Of a DNA stretch of 64,000 nt, positions 29,549 through 42,725 are shown piece after piece. Under the pieces are notes generated by a model. It was not told the origin of the DNA, did no database searches, and saw nothing but the letters and a program-made list of their open reading frames with translations. Made by a program: the position numbers and the translations under genes. Every line of letters begins with the position of its first letter. Position 1 is the stretch's first letter. The DNA is from Geotalea toluenoxydans JCM 15764 (GTDB lineage Bacteria > Desulfobacterota > Desulfuromonadia > Geobacterales > Geobacteraceae), in assembly GCF_001311985.1 (NCBI RefSeq), contig NZ_BBCJ01000024.1, positions 1-64,000 on the forward strand, read 5' to 3'.

Positions 29549-31200
29549 ATGGGTATTTCAGAAGCAAAGAAGGGATGGCAGGAGAACACGGTCGCAAAGA
29601 ATCTGCCAAGGCGCCGGAGCGCAAGGCAGATTTCCGGACAACATCAGATATAGAGATGGAGCGCTGCTTCACCCCTGATTTTGAACTTCCAGGTTATGAA
29701 GACACGCTGGGGTTTCCCGGTCATTATCCTTTTACCCGTGGCGTACAGCGACCATGTATCGGGGCCGTTTCTGGACCATGCGCCAGTATGCTGGTTTCGG
29801 CACGGCCAAGGAGTCGAACGAGAGGTACAAATATCTTTTGCAGGCCGGCCAGACAGGTCTCTCTGTTGCTTTTGACCTCCCGACCCAGATGGGCTACGAT
29901 TCGGACGCGGGCATGAGCCGGGGGGAGGTCGGCAAGGTCGGCGTCGCCATCGATTCCCTGGCTGATATGGAAGTGCTCTTCGACGGTATTCCGCTCGACA
30001 AGGTATCCACCTCCATGACTATCAATTCCACTGCAGCCATTCTTCTGGCCATGTATATTGCAGTGGCAGAAAAGCAGGGGGTCTCCTCCGATAAGATCTC
30101 CGGCACCATTCAGAATGATATCCTCAAGGAGTACATGGCCCGCGGCACCTATATCTATCCGCCAAAGCCTTCAATGCGCATAATTACCGACATCTTTGCC
30201 TACTGTAAGGATCATGTGCAAGTGGAATACCATCAGCATCTCCGGATACCATATCCGCGAGGCCGGCTCCAGTGCTGTCCAGGAAGTGGCCTTCACCCTG
30301 GCCGACGGCATCGCCTATGTGGATGCAGCCATCAAGGCCGGACTTGATGTGGATGAGTTCGCTCCCCGTTTGGCTTTCTTCTTCAACGCCCACAACAACC
30401 TCCTGGAGGAAGTGGCCAAATTCAGGGCTGCCCGCCGCATGTGGGCCAAGATCATGAAGGAAAGGTTCAAGGCAAAGAATCCCAAGTCATTGATGCTCCG
30501 CTTCCATACCCAGACGGCCGGCTGTACTCTGACAGCGCAGCAGCCCGACAACAACATCATGCGTGTGACTATTCAGGCTCTGGCTGCTGTCCTGGGCGGA
30601 ACTCAGTCTCTCCATACCAATTCCCGCGATGAGGCACTTGCCCTGCCCACCGAAGACTCGGTGCGGATCGCCTTGCGGACGCAACAGGTTATCGCCTATG
30701 AATCCGGGGTCGCCGATTCCATTGACCCCTTGGCCGGCAGCTTCCTGGTTGAGTCTCTCACCGATCAGATCGAGAAAGCGGCCTCAGACTATATCGACAA
30801 GATCGATAGTCTTGGCGGAGCAGTGGAAGCCATTTCCCAGGGTTTTCAACAGAAAGAGATCCAGGATTCGGCCTTTGCTTACCAGCGTGCCATTGAAACC
30901 GATGACTTGATAATCGTCGGTGTCAATAAATTCTCTATTCAGGAGCCCCCCCCTGCCGGCCTGCTCAAGGTAAAGGAAGAGGTCGAGATCTTTCAGAAAA
31001 AGGCCCTGGCAGAGGTCAAGACAAAACGGGACAATGACAAGGTCAAGGCGGCACTGAAAAAGCTGGAAGAAACGGCAAAAGGTACCGACAACCTCATGCC
31101 GCACATCCTTGAAGCAGTCAAGGCCTATGCGACGCTAGGGGAAATTGCCGATGTCTTCCGTGAGGTTTTCGGCAAACACCGGGAAACGGTGGTGCTGTAA
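29549..31200 (+). CDS. Methylmalonyl-CoA mutase large subunit, without B12 domain (three frameshifts)
   Basis: About 551 residues when losses near 29606 (one base), 29749 (one) and 30219 (two) are restored. The TIM-barrel mutase domain shows [37 protein letters not shown], the [20 protein letters not shown] block, and [20 protein letters not shown]. The TMY sequence fits methylmalonyl- better than isobutyryl-CoA mutase. The chain ends soon after [13 protein letters not shown], so the cobalamin-binding domain must be a separate subunit; none is encoded in this window. The enzyme turns (R)-methylmalonyl-CoA into succinyl-CoA. Clean ribosome site AAGGAG before ATG 29549. Confidence 0.88.
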
Positions 31201-31279
31201 AAATTGGAGAGTGATGCAATTGATGCCTCTCCCAGGAGAACTGCTATGATTGTAATGATTTCGAAAGGGTAAATTTTAT

Positions 31280-31684
31280 ATGCTGACAAAGATAAACCAT
31301 ATGGGTGTTGCTGTGAATTCACTGGCTGAAACCATTCCCTTTTACAGGGATCAGCTGGGTATGGCATTTAAAGGCACAGAAGAGGTCCAGGAGCAGCAGG
31401 TGAGGGTTGCCTTTCTGGAAATTGGGGAGTCCAAGATAGAGCTTCTGGAGCCGACCAGTGCCGACAGTCCCATTGCAAAATTTCTTGAGAAAAACGGCCC
31501 TGGTATTCATCATGTGGCCTATGAGGTAACGGATATCGTTGCTGCCATTGCAAAACTTGAATCGGACGGGGCACGGATGATCGACAAAACACCGCGAAAA
31601 GGTGCCCACGGGGCACAGATCGCCTTTGTTCACCCCAAGAGCAGCAACGGAGTCCTGACAGAGCTTTGCCAGTCAGGCCATTAA
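31280..31684 (+). CDS. mce: Methylmalonyl-CoA epimerase
   Basis: A glyoxalase-fold metalloenzyme of 134 residues that converts (S)- to (R)-methylmalonyl-CoA for the mutase encoded just upstream. MLTKINHMGVAVNSL carries the first metal His. KIELLEPTS and GPGIHHVAYEVTDI carry the next ligands, and VLTELCQ near the end supplies the last Glu. This is the normal length and motif order for the family. It is the last gene of the methylmalonyl-CoA pathway cluster and is followed by a terminator. Confidence 0.93.
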   Translation: MLTKINHMGVAVNSLAETIPFYRDQLGMAFKGTEEVQEQQVRVAFLEIGESKIELLEPTSADSPIAKFLEKNGPGIHHVAYEVTDIVAAIAKLESDGARMIDKTPRKGAHGAQIAFVHPKSSNGVLTELCQSGH

Positions 31685-31710
31685 TAGTTTTAAAAGCTTG
31701 TGGTCCCCCG

Positions 31711-31745
31711 AAAGGAGAGGTTAAATGTGACCTCTCCTTTTTAAT
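31711..31745 (+). terminator. Terminator of the methylmalonyl-CoA cluster
   Basis: AAAGGAGAGGT-TAAATGTG-ACCTCTCCTTTTT, 27 bases after the epimerase stop. Confidence 0.9.
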
Positions 31746-31871
31746 TTTGTTCGATTTTGAAACGTTGTTTGAAAATGCTTGACTTTCGTTTACAGAAAAG
31801 TATATTAGCAAGCAAATATTATAGCTATCTGCTGTAATTGCTGTGGTTTAAGGAGAATCTAATAAGGGTTC

Positions 31872-31900
31872 TTGACAAAATAGCTTGGCAGATATAGTAT
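31872..31900 (+). promoter_or_regulatory. Sigma-70-type promoter of a small RNA or porin leader
   Basis: TTGACA, a 17-base spacer and TAGTAT, giving a transcript start near 31907. Confidence 0.6.
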
Positions 31901-31906
31901 CACCAC

Positions 31907-32073
31907 AAATTAATGTAACAACTGGGTGTCAATGCCGTTATCAAACTCAATACAGAGAGATGTACAGCTTAACTCGCCGGTTGCCGCAACCAGCGGTGGG
32001 ATGAACCGTCGTCTGAATTGCTGTAGCAAGCCCTTGCCCGCCCTTTGAAAGGGCCGGGCCGGGGCTTTTTTGT
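31907..32073 (+). ncRNA. Candidate small RNA or terminated leader upstream of the porin gene
   Basis: A stretch of about 165 bases between a good promoter and a strong intrinsic terminator (32028-32071: AAGCCC, inner CCCTTT-GAA-AGGG, GGGGCTTTTTT), without an open frame on the plus strand. Its middle part folds as GGTTG-CCG-CAACC followed by GCGGTGGGATGAACCG. I do not recognise a known riboswitch or 6S-like family. The terminator ends 114 bases before the porin start. It may be a free-standing small RNA or a conditional leader; the sequence does not decide. Confidence 0.5.
32028..32073 (+). terminator. Terminator of the candidate small RNA
   Basis: Outer stem AAGCCC/GGGGCTT and inner stem CCCTTT-GAA-AGGG, then six T. 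Confidence 0.8.
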
Positions 32074-32186
32074 TTCCGGGGATCGTTTTTTAAACATAAT
32101 CTCAAAAGAAAGGTGGTGGTGAAAACCAAAGGTTGTTGCAATCCCATGTTATCTCAATTACTTACAACAACGAAGGAGGCACAAAA

Positions 32187-33626
32187 ATGAATTTGAAGAA
32201 AAGAATTTTGGCAGTTGCCGCAGTGGGCGCCCTGACCGCAGCCACCGCAGTACCGGCCATGGCTTTTGAGAACGAGTTTCATGGCATGTATCGTTTCAAA
32301 GGGGTGATGTCGAACATCCAGAATGCTTCTGGTGCCCATTTTGCGGCAGTCAACGAAAATCCCAAGACAAAGACATTCCTGGAGCAGCGTGCTCGTCTGT
32401 TGTACAGTGCCAAAGCCAGTGACGACCTGAAACTGGTAACGCACTTCGAGTTGGACTACAGCAAGTTCGGTGATGAATCCTATTCGGTAAACAGAGGCAA
32501 GGGTGGTGCTCTGGGGGGCGATGAAATCAACCTGGAGACGAAACATTTATCTGGACTTCAACCTGCCTACCACCACAAAGGTCAACTTCAAGGTGGGTAT
32601 GCAGCCTTGGGTTGACTCATATGGTGGACTTTTTGTTAATGCCGATATGCCCGGGGTCCTCGCTTCCGCTAAATACGGCAGCTTGGCCAACTCTCTAGGC
32701 TTCTTCCGCTTTGACGACACAGGCAGCCTTGCCGGCAAAAATGCCAGAGATTTCCTGGTATTGGACTCCAAACTCAATGTAACGAAGGATTTCCGGCTGG
32801 GTGTGTCTTACTATCTTTTGAATGACGACACGAACAAGACCTCTGCAACCACAGCTGCTACTGCCACTGCTGCTTCAAGAGTCAACGATCCCAGCCGTAC
32901 ATACTCCAACGCTATTATCCATACTCTTGGCGTCAATGCCGAGGCGAAAACGGGGCCGGCCACGATTACTGCCGGCGCAATGTATCAGTTTGGCAATATC
33001 AACAACCCCTACTTTTATGAGCCTTCAACAGTTGTCGCAACGCAGGTACATTTAACCGCTTCGCCAGCAACCACCTGAGCGCATTCGCTGGTTTTGCCGG
33101 TGCCAAGGTTGCAGCAGGTCCGGGTACTTTCAATGTTGTTGCTGCCTACACTTCTGGTGACAGCGATCCGTTCTCCGGAAACAACAATTCGTTCCAAAGC
33201 GTTCATAACACCAATAGCTCCGGTTTCTCCGAAAACACCTTTTATGGTGCGAACATGCACATCCTGCTTCGCTCCAAGTACGAGATCAACTCCGGTGGAT
33301 ACATTATTGGATCTTCCAATAACTTTAGCCAGGGGATGACCATCGGTTCCCTGGGCTACGATATGAAATTCACCGACAAGCTCTATGGTAATGCCAATCT
33401 CGGTTTCGGTGCTATTGCGCGGGATACCGGCGAGCACGACAGCAAGTACCTTGGCACTGAGATCAATGCTGAAGTTGGCTACAAGCTCGCCGACAACCTC
33501 AATGTTAGCTTGGTCGGCGCATTCATGAAACTTGGCGACTACTACGAAGGGCAGGGTGGAGCTGAAGCCGGCGACAAACCCAATGATCCGTTCTACTCAA
33601 CGGTGATGCTGAACTACGTATTTTAG
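32187..33626 (+). CDS. OmpJ-like outer-membrane porin (two frameshifts)
   Basis: About 479 residues with a signal peptide (cleaved after PAMA) and a beta-barrel rich in alternating strands, ending in STVMLNYVF, the terminal Phe typical of outer-membrane proteins. An extra A near 32542 and a lost G near 33042 split it; repaired, the frame reads ETNIYLDFNLP and TATAGTFNRFASNHL. The position after the methylmalonyl-CoA epimerase matches what I recall for OmpJ, an abundant Geobacter outer-membrane channel, but this rests on memory. GAAGGAGG precedes ATG 32187. A strong terminator follows, suggesting a highly expressed single gene. Confidence 0.8.
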
Positions 33627-33638
33627 AATGTTTCATCC

Positions 33639-33670
33639 GGCCGGCGGGGATTCCCCGCCGGCCTTTTTTT
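33639..33670 (+). terminator. Strong terminator after the porin
   Basis: GGCCGGCGGGGA-T-TCCCCGCCGGCC is a perfect palindrome followed by seven T. Confidence 0.95.
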
Positions 33671-33744
33671 GTTTGACAAGCCCAAATATTTTGATTTAAT
33701 TTTATTAATTATAATAGTCAACCGTAGAAGGGGGGAACATAACA

Positions 33745-34028
33745 ATGCGGAAAATGACAGTCATGATTATGTCGACATTTCTTTTGGCAGCAGCGTTCCG
33801 GCTTTTCCGGCAGAAATGACCAAGGGGCAGAAGGATGAATGTCTGCTGGCTTCGAAGAACTGCGCTTCCCAGGTGGACAGCATTCAGAAGAAGATAAAGA
33901 AGCTGAATGCCGAGATCAAGAAGGGGGACAAAGTGTATAGCCCCGAAGAGCTGAAGAAACTGGAGACCAAGCTTACCGAGGCAAACGATCTCCTCGATAC
34001 CATGCTGGGATTGAAGGGCGGCAACTAG
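33745..34028 (+). CDS. Small exported coiled-coil protein (one frameshift)
   Basis: About 94 residues. A signal peptide (MRKMTVMIMSTFLLAAAVPA) is continuous only if a lost G near 33794 is restored. The mature part is very rich in Lys, Glu and Leu with heptad spacing (VDSIQKKIKKLNAEIKKG and ELKKLETKLTEANDLL) and has two Cys near its start. It is likely a short periplasmic helical protein. The family and function are not recognised. It lies between the porin and another exported protein, each with its own terminator. Confidence 0.65.
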
Positions 34029-34061
34029 CGGCCATATCTTCATACGCATTGACCTTCATTC

Positions 34062-34088
34062 AAAGGAGAGGAAAGCTCTCCTTTTTCT
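34062..34088 (+). terminator. Terminator after the small coiled-coil protein
   Basis: AAAGGAGAG-GAAAG-CTCTCCTTTTT. Confidence 0.85.
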
Positions 34089-34233
34089 TTGCAGAAATCA
34101 CACAGTCCCCCCATTAAATCTTTGACTTGCACAATCCCGTCTGAGATAATCCAACCCGCTTCGGACACCCGCACTGCTCAATACCTAATGTTCCTTTTGC
34201 TTTTGAATGAGATCAATTTGACGGAGAATCTCC

Positions 34234-35717
34234 ATGAAAAAATCGCTACCTGTTTTTTTGTTCTTTTCAGCCTGTTTCTGACTGCGGTTCCGGTGTTTGC
34301 CGAAGCTATTCCGGTTCATGTCAATGAATTTACAGTCAGTGGCGCTTCTGAACGCGCCGACCTCAAAGTAACCCTGCAGATGCTGCTTGCTTCCCGCTTG
34401 AATAGTGGGGCCGTATCTACAGCCGGCAGCCAGGGCGCGGCCGAGATTGCTGTAGATTGCAGCTACACGCAGTTGGGAAAGGTTTTCAGCCTTGATGCCA
34501 TGGCCAGGGACCGTGCCGGGAATGTGGTGGCAAGGGCCTTTGAGCAGGGAGGAGGGGAGGACGACCTGATCCCGGCAGTGACCAAGCTCGCACAGAAACT
34601 GAATGATGAAATGATCAGAGTTCGGTCAACACCTTCGGCCGGCAAGAATGTTTCCTTTGCCCAACCATCTTCAACCCCTCCTCGTGCAGAACCGCGGCCG
34701 GCAGCCCCGGTGCCTTCCTCCGATATAATCAGGGTTGAACCTGCAGCAAAAAACAGTGTCAACCTGAGCCGACTGGCAGGAGCATTGGTGGGCGTAGCTC
34801 CCGGCCGCACGTTGGCCAAGGGAGCCCGGGAGCTTTACCTCCTCGGGGAACATTCCCTGTCACTCTACCATCAGGATGCCGACCTGAAAATGATTGCCGA
34901 GGCGACCTTTGATATAAACGATAAACCGATAGGCATCGACACTGCAGATCTTGACGGAGACGGCACCCCTGAGGCGTATGTTACCATTGTGCGAGGAGAT
35001 TTATTGTCTTCACAGGTATGGCTTGAGAAAGACGGCCGACTGCAGAAGGTTGCCGAGAAACTACCATATTATTTCCGAGCTTTAGCCCTGGACGGGGGGG
35101 CGAGAAAGCTTTACGTCCAGCAGATGGGAACCGACACCGATTTCTATGGCGATATCCACGAACTCATCAAAAAGGGGAGCTCCTATGAAATGCGCAATCC
35201 CCTGAAGTTGCCCCGGTTCGCCAATCTCTACAACTTTAACCGATTCAGCGACGCTGCCGGCAAGCATTACACCATTGTCATTCATGAAGATGGTTATCTG
35301 CTGGTCTATTCCGAGACTGGAGAGGAACTCTGGCGAAGCAGCGACAAGTTTGGCGGGAGTGAAATATGCCTGAAACGCCAGGACCTGGCCAATATCAGGA
35401 CTACGGGGAATGAATACCGCTGGATTTTTCTTGAGCAGCGCATTTTCGTTACACCGCAAAATGAAATAATAGTTCCCAAAAACCTCGGCTTCTTTGTCTT
35501 TGGCAATAATCGTTCCTATAAGAAAAACACGGTGTATGCCTTTGCCTGGAACGGCTCAACCCTTGATGAAAAATGGCATACAAAAGAGAGCCAGAACTAC
35601 CTGGCCGACTACGACTACAATTTCATCGGCAAAGAGCTGATTCTTCTGGAGGTGGTGAAGAAGAAAGGGCTGTTGGAAAGCGGAGCGAGCACCATTGTTG
35701 TGAAAAAAGTGGAATAG
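34234..35717 (+). CDS. Exported protein with FG-GAP/VCBS-like repeat (one frameshift)
   Basis: About 494 residues. With one T restored in the run at 34253-34259, the N-terminus becomes a signal peptide (MKKSLPVFFVLFSLF, cleavage after VFA). The first part (about 25-140) looks like a CsgG/TolB-type curli-related domain with alternating strands. After a Pro-rich linker, IGIDTADLDGDGTPEAYVTI is a calcium-binding FG-GAP/VCBS-like motif inside a beta-propeller-like region. ACGGAG precedes the ATG by 7 bases. No function is recognised; a periplasmic or outer-membrane location is likely. Confidence 0.7.
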
Positions 35718-35734
35718 GCTCCGGAATATCTGTT

Positions 35735-35766
35735 AGAGGAGGGGTGCTGCTGGCGCCCCTCTTTTT
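35735..35766 (+). terminator. Terminator after the FG-GAP-like gene
   Basis: GAGGGGTGC-TGCTG-GCGCCCCTC (with a bulge and one G-T pair) followed by TTTTTG. Confidence 0.75.
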
Positions 35767-35781
35767 GTTCCCATTTAAATG

Positions 35782-35810
35782 TTGACATGGCATTGGGATA
35801 CTGCTAGCCT
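35782..35810 (+). promoter_or_regulatory. Possible promoter for hisZ-purA
   Basis: TTGACA, a 17-base spacer and TAGCCT; the -10 is weak. Confidence 0.4.
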
Positions 35811-35857
35811 TTCAGGCGTTTTGCCGTTTTGATTCGACAGTTTTTACGGGAGAGAAT

Positions 35858-38464
<2,607 letters not shown>

Positions 38465-38484
38465 AGGATTTTAGCGAAAAAATG

Positions 38485-38513
38485 TTGACGGTGGAAAATC
38501 TTTTTGCTATAAA
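38485..38513 (+). promoter_or_regulatory. Promoter of the tRNA-Lys / tRNA-Glu operon
   Basis: TTGACG, a 17-base spacer and TATAAA, about 28 bases before tRNA-Lys. Confidence 0.7.
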
Positions 38514-38540
38514 TCGAACTTCACTGCAGCACGTAGTAAC

Positions 38541-38616
38541 GAGCCGCTAGCTCAGTCGGTAGAGCACCTGACTTTTAATCAGGTGGTCGTTGGTTCGACC
38601 CCAACGCGGCTCACCA
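38541..38616 (+). tRNA. tRNA-Lys (anticodon TTT)
   Basis: GAGCCGC pairs with GCGGCTC in the acceptor stem. The D arm is GCTC-AGTCGGTA-GAGC, the anticodon stem CCTGA/TCAGG with loop CTTTTAA, and the T arm GTTGG-TTCGACC-CCAAC. CCA is encoded. Confidence 0.97.
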
Positions 38617-38617
38617 T

Positions 38618-38695
<78 letters not shown>

Positions 38696-38703
38696 CAAAC
38701 AAC

Positions 38704-38737
38704 AGCCCTTCCAAAGAAATTTGGAAGGGCTTTTTGT
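38704..38737 (+). terminator. Terminator of the tRNA operon
   Basis: AGCCCTTCCAAA-GAAA-TTTGGAAGGGCT then TTTTG. Confidence 0.95.
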
Positions 38738-38770
38738 TTTTTCACTTCGGTCCAACGACGGGGCCGTTGC

Positions 38771-40775
38771 TTATTCTGTTTCAGGTCGAGCTTCCCCTTT
38801 TCCCGCCTCGAACAACTTTGCAGCTGCTGCCAGTTGTTGGGCACTCCCCAAAAGCAGGACCACGTCCCTTTCCTTCAATTCCCAGACCGGGTCAGGTTCG
38901 GCGCCACTTCCTCTCCTCTCTTTATGGCCAGGATGCTTGCCCCCGACCTGCTGCGCAACACACCTTCCCGCAGGTTGTCCCTTCGATAGTTGCCCCTTTG
39001 TGGACGGTGAAGGTTCCGATCTCGGCTCCGGCAAGAAACCCGGCAATGCCGACGGCATGACTGTGCCTTTTGCTGACGGAACGGAGCATTTCGTAGCCAT
39101 CCTTCCTTACCTCAGCGACACAGTTTTCAATCACATCCTGGGGAACGAGGAATCTTTTCAGCACCCTGGAAAGGATCTCAACGGAGGTTTCGAATTCCTC
39201 CGGGATTACCTCATTGACCCCCAGCTTGAAGAGTGGTTCGACCTCCAGCAGGTACCTGGTTCGGACTATTACATGTATGGCGGGATTCATATGTCGTGCC
39301 AGGGCTGCCACCCGCCTGCTGGCGGCTGCATCGGAAATGGCGATGACCATGATCCGGGCGTTTTCGATCCCTGCATGCTCAAGAATTTCGGGCTTGGAAG
39401 CATCGCCGAAGATAATGTGCTGGCCCTTCTTTTTTTCGGCTTTGACGGTAAATGGATTAGTTTCCACAGCAACGTAAGGGATCTTCAAATGCCTTAATAC
39501 CCGGGCCAGATTTTTGCCGTTCATACCGTAGCCGACGATGATGACGTGATCGGTGAGGGTGGTCTTCCTTCCGTTGCCGGCGAACATGCTTTTCCCGCGG
39601 GTCCAGGAATGGGGGAGGCGGGCGGCTAGCTGTTCGGCGACCGGTGCAGCGATTTTCATACAGAGAGGCGTCAGTCCCATCGTGGCAATGGATGCAGCCA
39701 GAAACATCTGGTAAGCCTCGCTGCTCAAAAGCCCGTGCTTTAAGCCCGACTGGCTGAGGACAAAGGAGAATTCGCCGATCTGCGCCAGGGAAAGACCTGC
39801 AGTGAGGGCAATCCGCATGGGGAGCCCCAGGGCCATGGCAGCACCGGTTGTGACCAGTGTTTTGATGAGGATGATGGTCAGCACCAATCCGGCGATGAGG
39901 AAAGGGCTGGTGAAGAGAATGACGGGATCGAGCAGCATGCCCACTGAGATGAAAAAGAGGCTCATGAATGCTTCGCGGAAAGGAATGATATCACTCAAAG
40001 CCTGATGGCTGTATTCGGATTCGGAGATGGCCAGACCGGCGATGAAGGCGCCCAGTGCCAGTGACAGGCCGGCCTGGGCGGTCAGCCAGGCAGTTCCCAT
40101 GCCGATGAAGATGATCGTCAGGATAAACAGCTCTCTGCTCCGAGTCTTGACAACCTGGGCGAAAATCCATGGTACCAGAAAGCCGGCACTGTAATGTGCT
40201 GCGATAATGACGGCGGCCGCTTTGCCGATAATAAATGCGACCTCCTGCCAGCCGTTGCCGTTACCTCCCAACAGGGGAGTGAAAAGCATCAGCGGCACGA
40301 TACACAGGTCCTGAAATATGAGAATCCCGAGGGCGGTCTTGCCGTGGGGGGTATCCAGCTCTCCCGCATCGGACAGGAGCTTGATGAGGATCGCTGTGCT
40401 GGAAAGGGCGACGAGAAAACCGAAGAAGATGGATTGGTTGAGGGAAAAGTCGAAGAGCGTTCCGGCAACTGCAATAACGACGATGGTGAGGACAACCTGA
40501 AGGCCTCCACCCAGAATCACCAATTGCTTGATCCTCATCAGTTCCTTGAGAGAAAATTCGATGCCGATGGTGAAGAGAAGCAGCACGACCCCTATTTCGG
40601 CCATCTGCTCCACCTGGTGGGTATTGCCGATGAGGCCTGAAGCGTGTGGTCCTGCCAGAATGCCGGTAAAGAGAAAGCCGACGATGGAAGGAAACTTCAA
40701 TCGTCGGAAGATGACTACCGTAACCAGCGCCAGCCCGAAGAGAATTTCGATGTCGCGCAGGGCCTCGTATGCCAT
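38771..40775 (-). CDS. Kef-type cation/proton antiporter with TrkA domains (two frameshifts)
   Basis: An inner-membrane CPA2 antiporter, about 668 residues. The first 380 residues have 12 or so hydrophobic helices with FTGILAGPHASGLIG, TIGIEFSLKELMRI and FQDLCIVPLMLF, as in KefB/C. A TrkA-N nucleotide-binding domain follows (HVIIVGYGMNGKNLARVL). Two lost bases near 38974 and 38895 truncate the frame; repaired, the C-terminus completes a TrkA-C domain (TLREGVLRSRSGASILAIKR and ending GEARPETE). It exchanges K+ or Na+ for protons, possibly under nucleotide control. No KefF/G-type partner is adjacent. Confidence 0.87.
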
Positions 40776-40834
40776 ATGCCATTTCTCCGTGATTGCTGAG
40801 GAAATCGTGTCGCCGGGAATGCATATGGTTTATA

Positions 40835-40873
40835 ACACAAGCAGGGCCGCTTGGCAAAGCGGCCCTGCTGTGT
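40835..40873 (-). terminator. Hairpin between the lipoprotein and antiporter genes
   Basis: AGCAGGGCCGCTT-TGCC-AAGCGGCCCTGCT is a 13-bp stem extended by ACA/TGT. The T-tail is poor on both strands. It lies after the lipoprotein gene on the minus strand. Confidence 0.6.
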
Positions 40874-40910
40874 TTATAAAAGGTGCTCATGATGTTTTGG
40901 GAAAGGGCCG

Positions 40911-41803
40911 TCAGCGACCCATCATGCCCCCACCCATGGAGCCGCTCATGGGCTGCATCCTGCCGCCGCTGTAGTTCCAGAAATAGTTATAGCTGGTCAT
41001 ATTGCGGAAGGCTGAGGAGAAATTCCTGAAGCTGGTAGTTGGTATTCCTGCCAGCTGGGTCTGCATCTGGTTCTGCATGGAAATCATGAAGTCGCTGTTC
41101 ATGCCGAATCCCCGACTGGCGTTATCGCTGATCTGGGCAGATTTTCGTTGATCTCGCCCATCATGCCGCGGAAGCGGGTGCCGTTGGCGCTGGTGGTGCC
41201 GTTCATGACCAGCCCCGACTGGCTTGCCATCAGTCCGGCCATCTGCTGGGCTACCTGGTGCATGGCCTGATAGTTTGTCTGGTATTGTCCGGCGTTGGCG
41301 CCGGCCACATAATCGCCGAGAATGTTCATGCCGACAGGCATGCCAAGCTGGTTGCGCAACTGGGTGGTGGCTTCGGCCAGGGTCATGCCCGGATTGGCCT
41401 CAAGCTTCTCCCTGAGCAGGGTGGAGATGGGGCTGATGAAGTTGCTGACCGTTCCCGAGACCCCGGCGCCCGGGGTGCAGAGCACATAGGTTTTGCCGAT
41501 GGTCACGCCGGGATTATCCTGGTCGATGGTCTGCCCTGCCACAGCAATGGCGACGATGGGATATTTCCCCACGTCCTCAGGGGCGACGGTCAATGTGTAA
41601 GCGCCGGTGGCATCGGTGGTGGCGGATGGCTCGCCGCTGTCCAGCTGATAGTTACTGTTCTTGTCCATGAAGACCAAGGCATTCTGCAGGTATCCGTCGG
41701 CGACGACCCCTGCCACCGGGGTGCCTTCAACACTGCTGCTGCCGCCACAGGCGGCGATTAACCCCATGCTTGTCGCTATGAGAATTGCACATATCTTTTT
41801 CAT
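40911..41803 (-). CDS. Exported lipoprotein with Met/Gly-rich tail (one frameshift)
   Basis: About 297 residues with a lipobox (MGLIAACGG, Cys near residue 19). A carboxypeptidase-regulatory/SdrD-B-like beta domain follows (VAGVVADGYLQNALVFMD with DATGAYTLTV), then a helical region rich in Ala, Gln and Met. A lost base near 41138 separates the last 63 residues; repaired, the chain reads NLAQISDNASRGFGMNSDF and ends MQPMSGSMGGGMMGR. The Met/Gly tail resembles those of neighbouring exported proteins. Function unknown. It is the last gene of the minus-strand unit 43561-40911. Confidence 0.68.
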
Positions 41804-41825
41804 TTGCTTGCTCCTTTTTTGATGG

Positions 41826-42692
41826 CTACAGATCGTAGAAAACAGAGAATCCGGTACTGTAGTCTGCTGTTGAGGATGTTATTCCTTTGGCTGCGTAAAA
41901 ATCGATGCCTATCTTTGATGTTACCTGGTAGATCAGCTTCAGGCGTGCTTCCAGCAATGCCGTTGCATCTTCGGTGAGAGCCGTAGAGCTTTTGAGGATG
42001 AAGGCCGGCATGAAGTTGTCGGTCACCTGGTAGCCGAGGCCGCCGTTCAGGCTGAAGTAGTTTTTCAGGGAGAGGCCATCTACCTTGCCCTGAAAGGTGT
42101 AGCCCGGTTCGACGACGGTCTGCCAGTCACCGAACCACTTGGAGAATTCAACGGCAACGCTCATCGAACTTGCCGGTTCCCAGTCCCCTGTCCTTATCGG
42201 CGGTGGGGATCTTCACCGACAGGTGAGGGCGGATCTGGGGCAGTATCGCCCCTTCTTTTGCTATGATGTAGCCGGCGCGCAGGGTGATGTCGCCGAGGCC
42301 GCTCTGGCTCTGCCGGTGTCGCTGGTGGCCATTGCTGTGGCGCCGCTTCCGGTCATGCCCGATCCGGAGCCCGGTGTCCCCATGGCTTCGGTTGCCTTGG
42401 CCATCCCTGACTGCTGTCCCAGCATCTGCCGGAACTGGCCTGCAACCACATTGCTGTTGCTCTGCCGCACCCAGGGAATTTCCACGGCGAAGGCTGCGCG
42501 CTCCCCGGGGGTTACGGTGACCGTCAGGGGAACGACGATGGAGTCGGTGCGGACCGGGCTACCGTAGCTTCCCGATGTGAATTCCATCCCGAGCCCCAGT
42601 GAAAGCAACCGGTCGGAAGCTTCTGCTGTTGATGCTCCAACAATGGATACAACAGTTAACACCATTACCTTCAACAGTACTTTTGTCGTCAC
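41826..42692 (-). CDS. Putative outer-membrane beta-barrel protein (two frameshifts)
   Basis: About 288 residues with a signal peptide (MTTKVLLKVMVLTVVSIVGA). Alternating strands such as GLGDITLRAGYIIAKEG and GYTFQGKVDGLSLKNYFSLN and the C-terminal GFSVFYDL fit a small barrel of the phenol-degradation MetA-like transporter group. A Met/Gly/Ser/Thr-rich segment (about residues 90-125) interrupts it. A lost base near 42310 and a second shift near 42162 are needed to join the parts; the second is not in a clear run. The family assignment is tentative. Confidence 0.55.
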
Positions 42693-42725
42693 TTTTTTTC
42701 CATTCTCCTTGAATCTCCCGATTTA

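Noticed and set aside
31907..32073. GEMM (c-di-GMP) or cobalamin riboswitch before the porin
   Set aside because: Only GGTTGCCG-like scraps match; the conserved cores I know are not present, so no riboswitch class is claimed.
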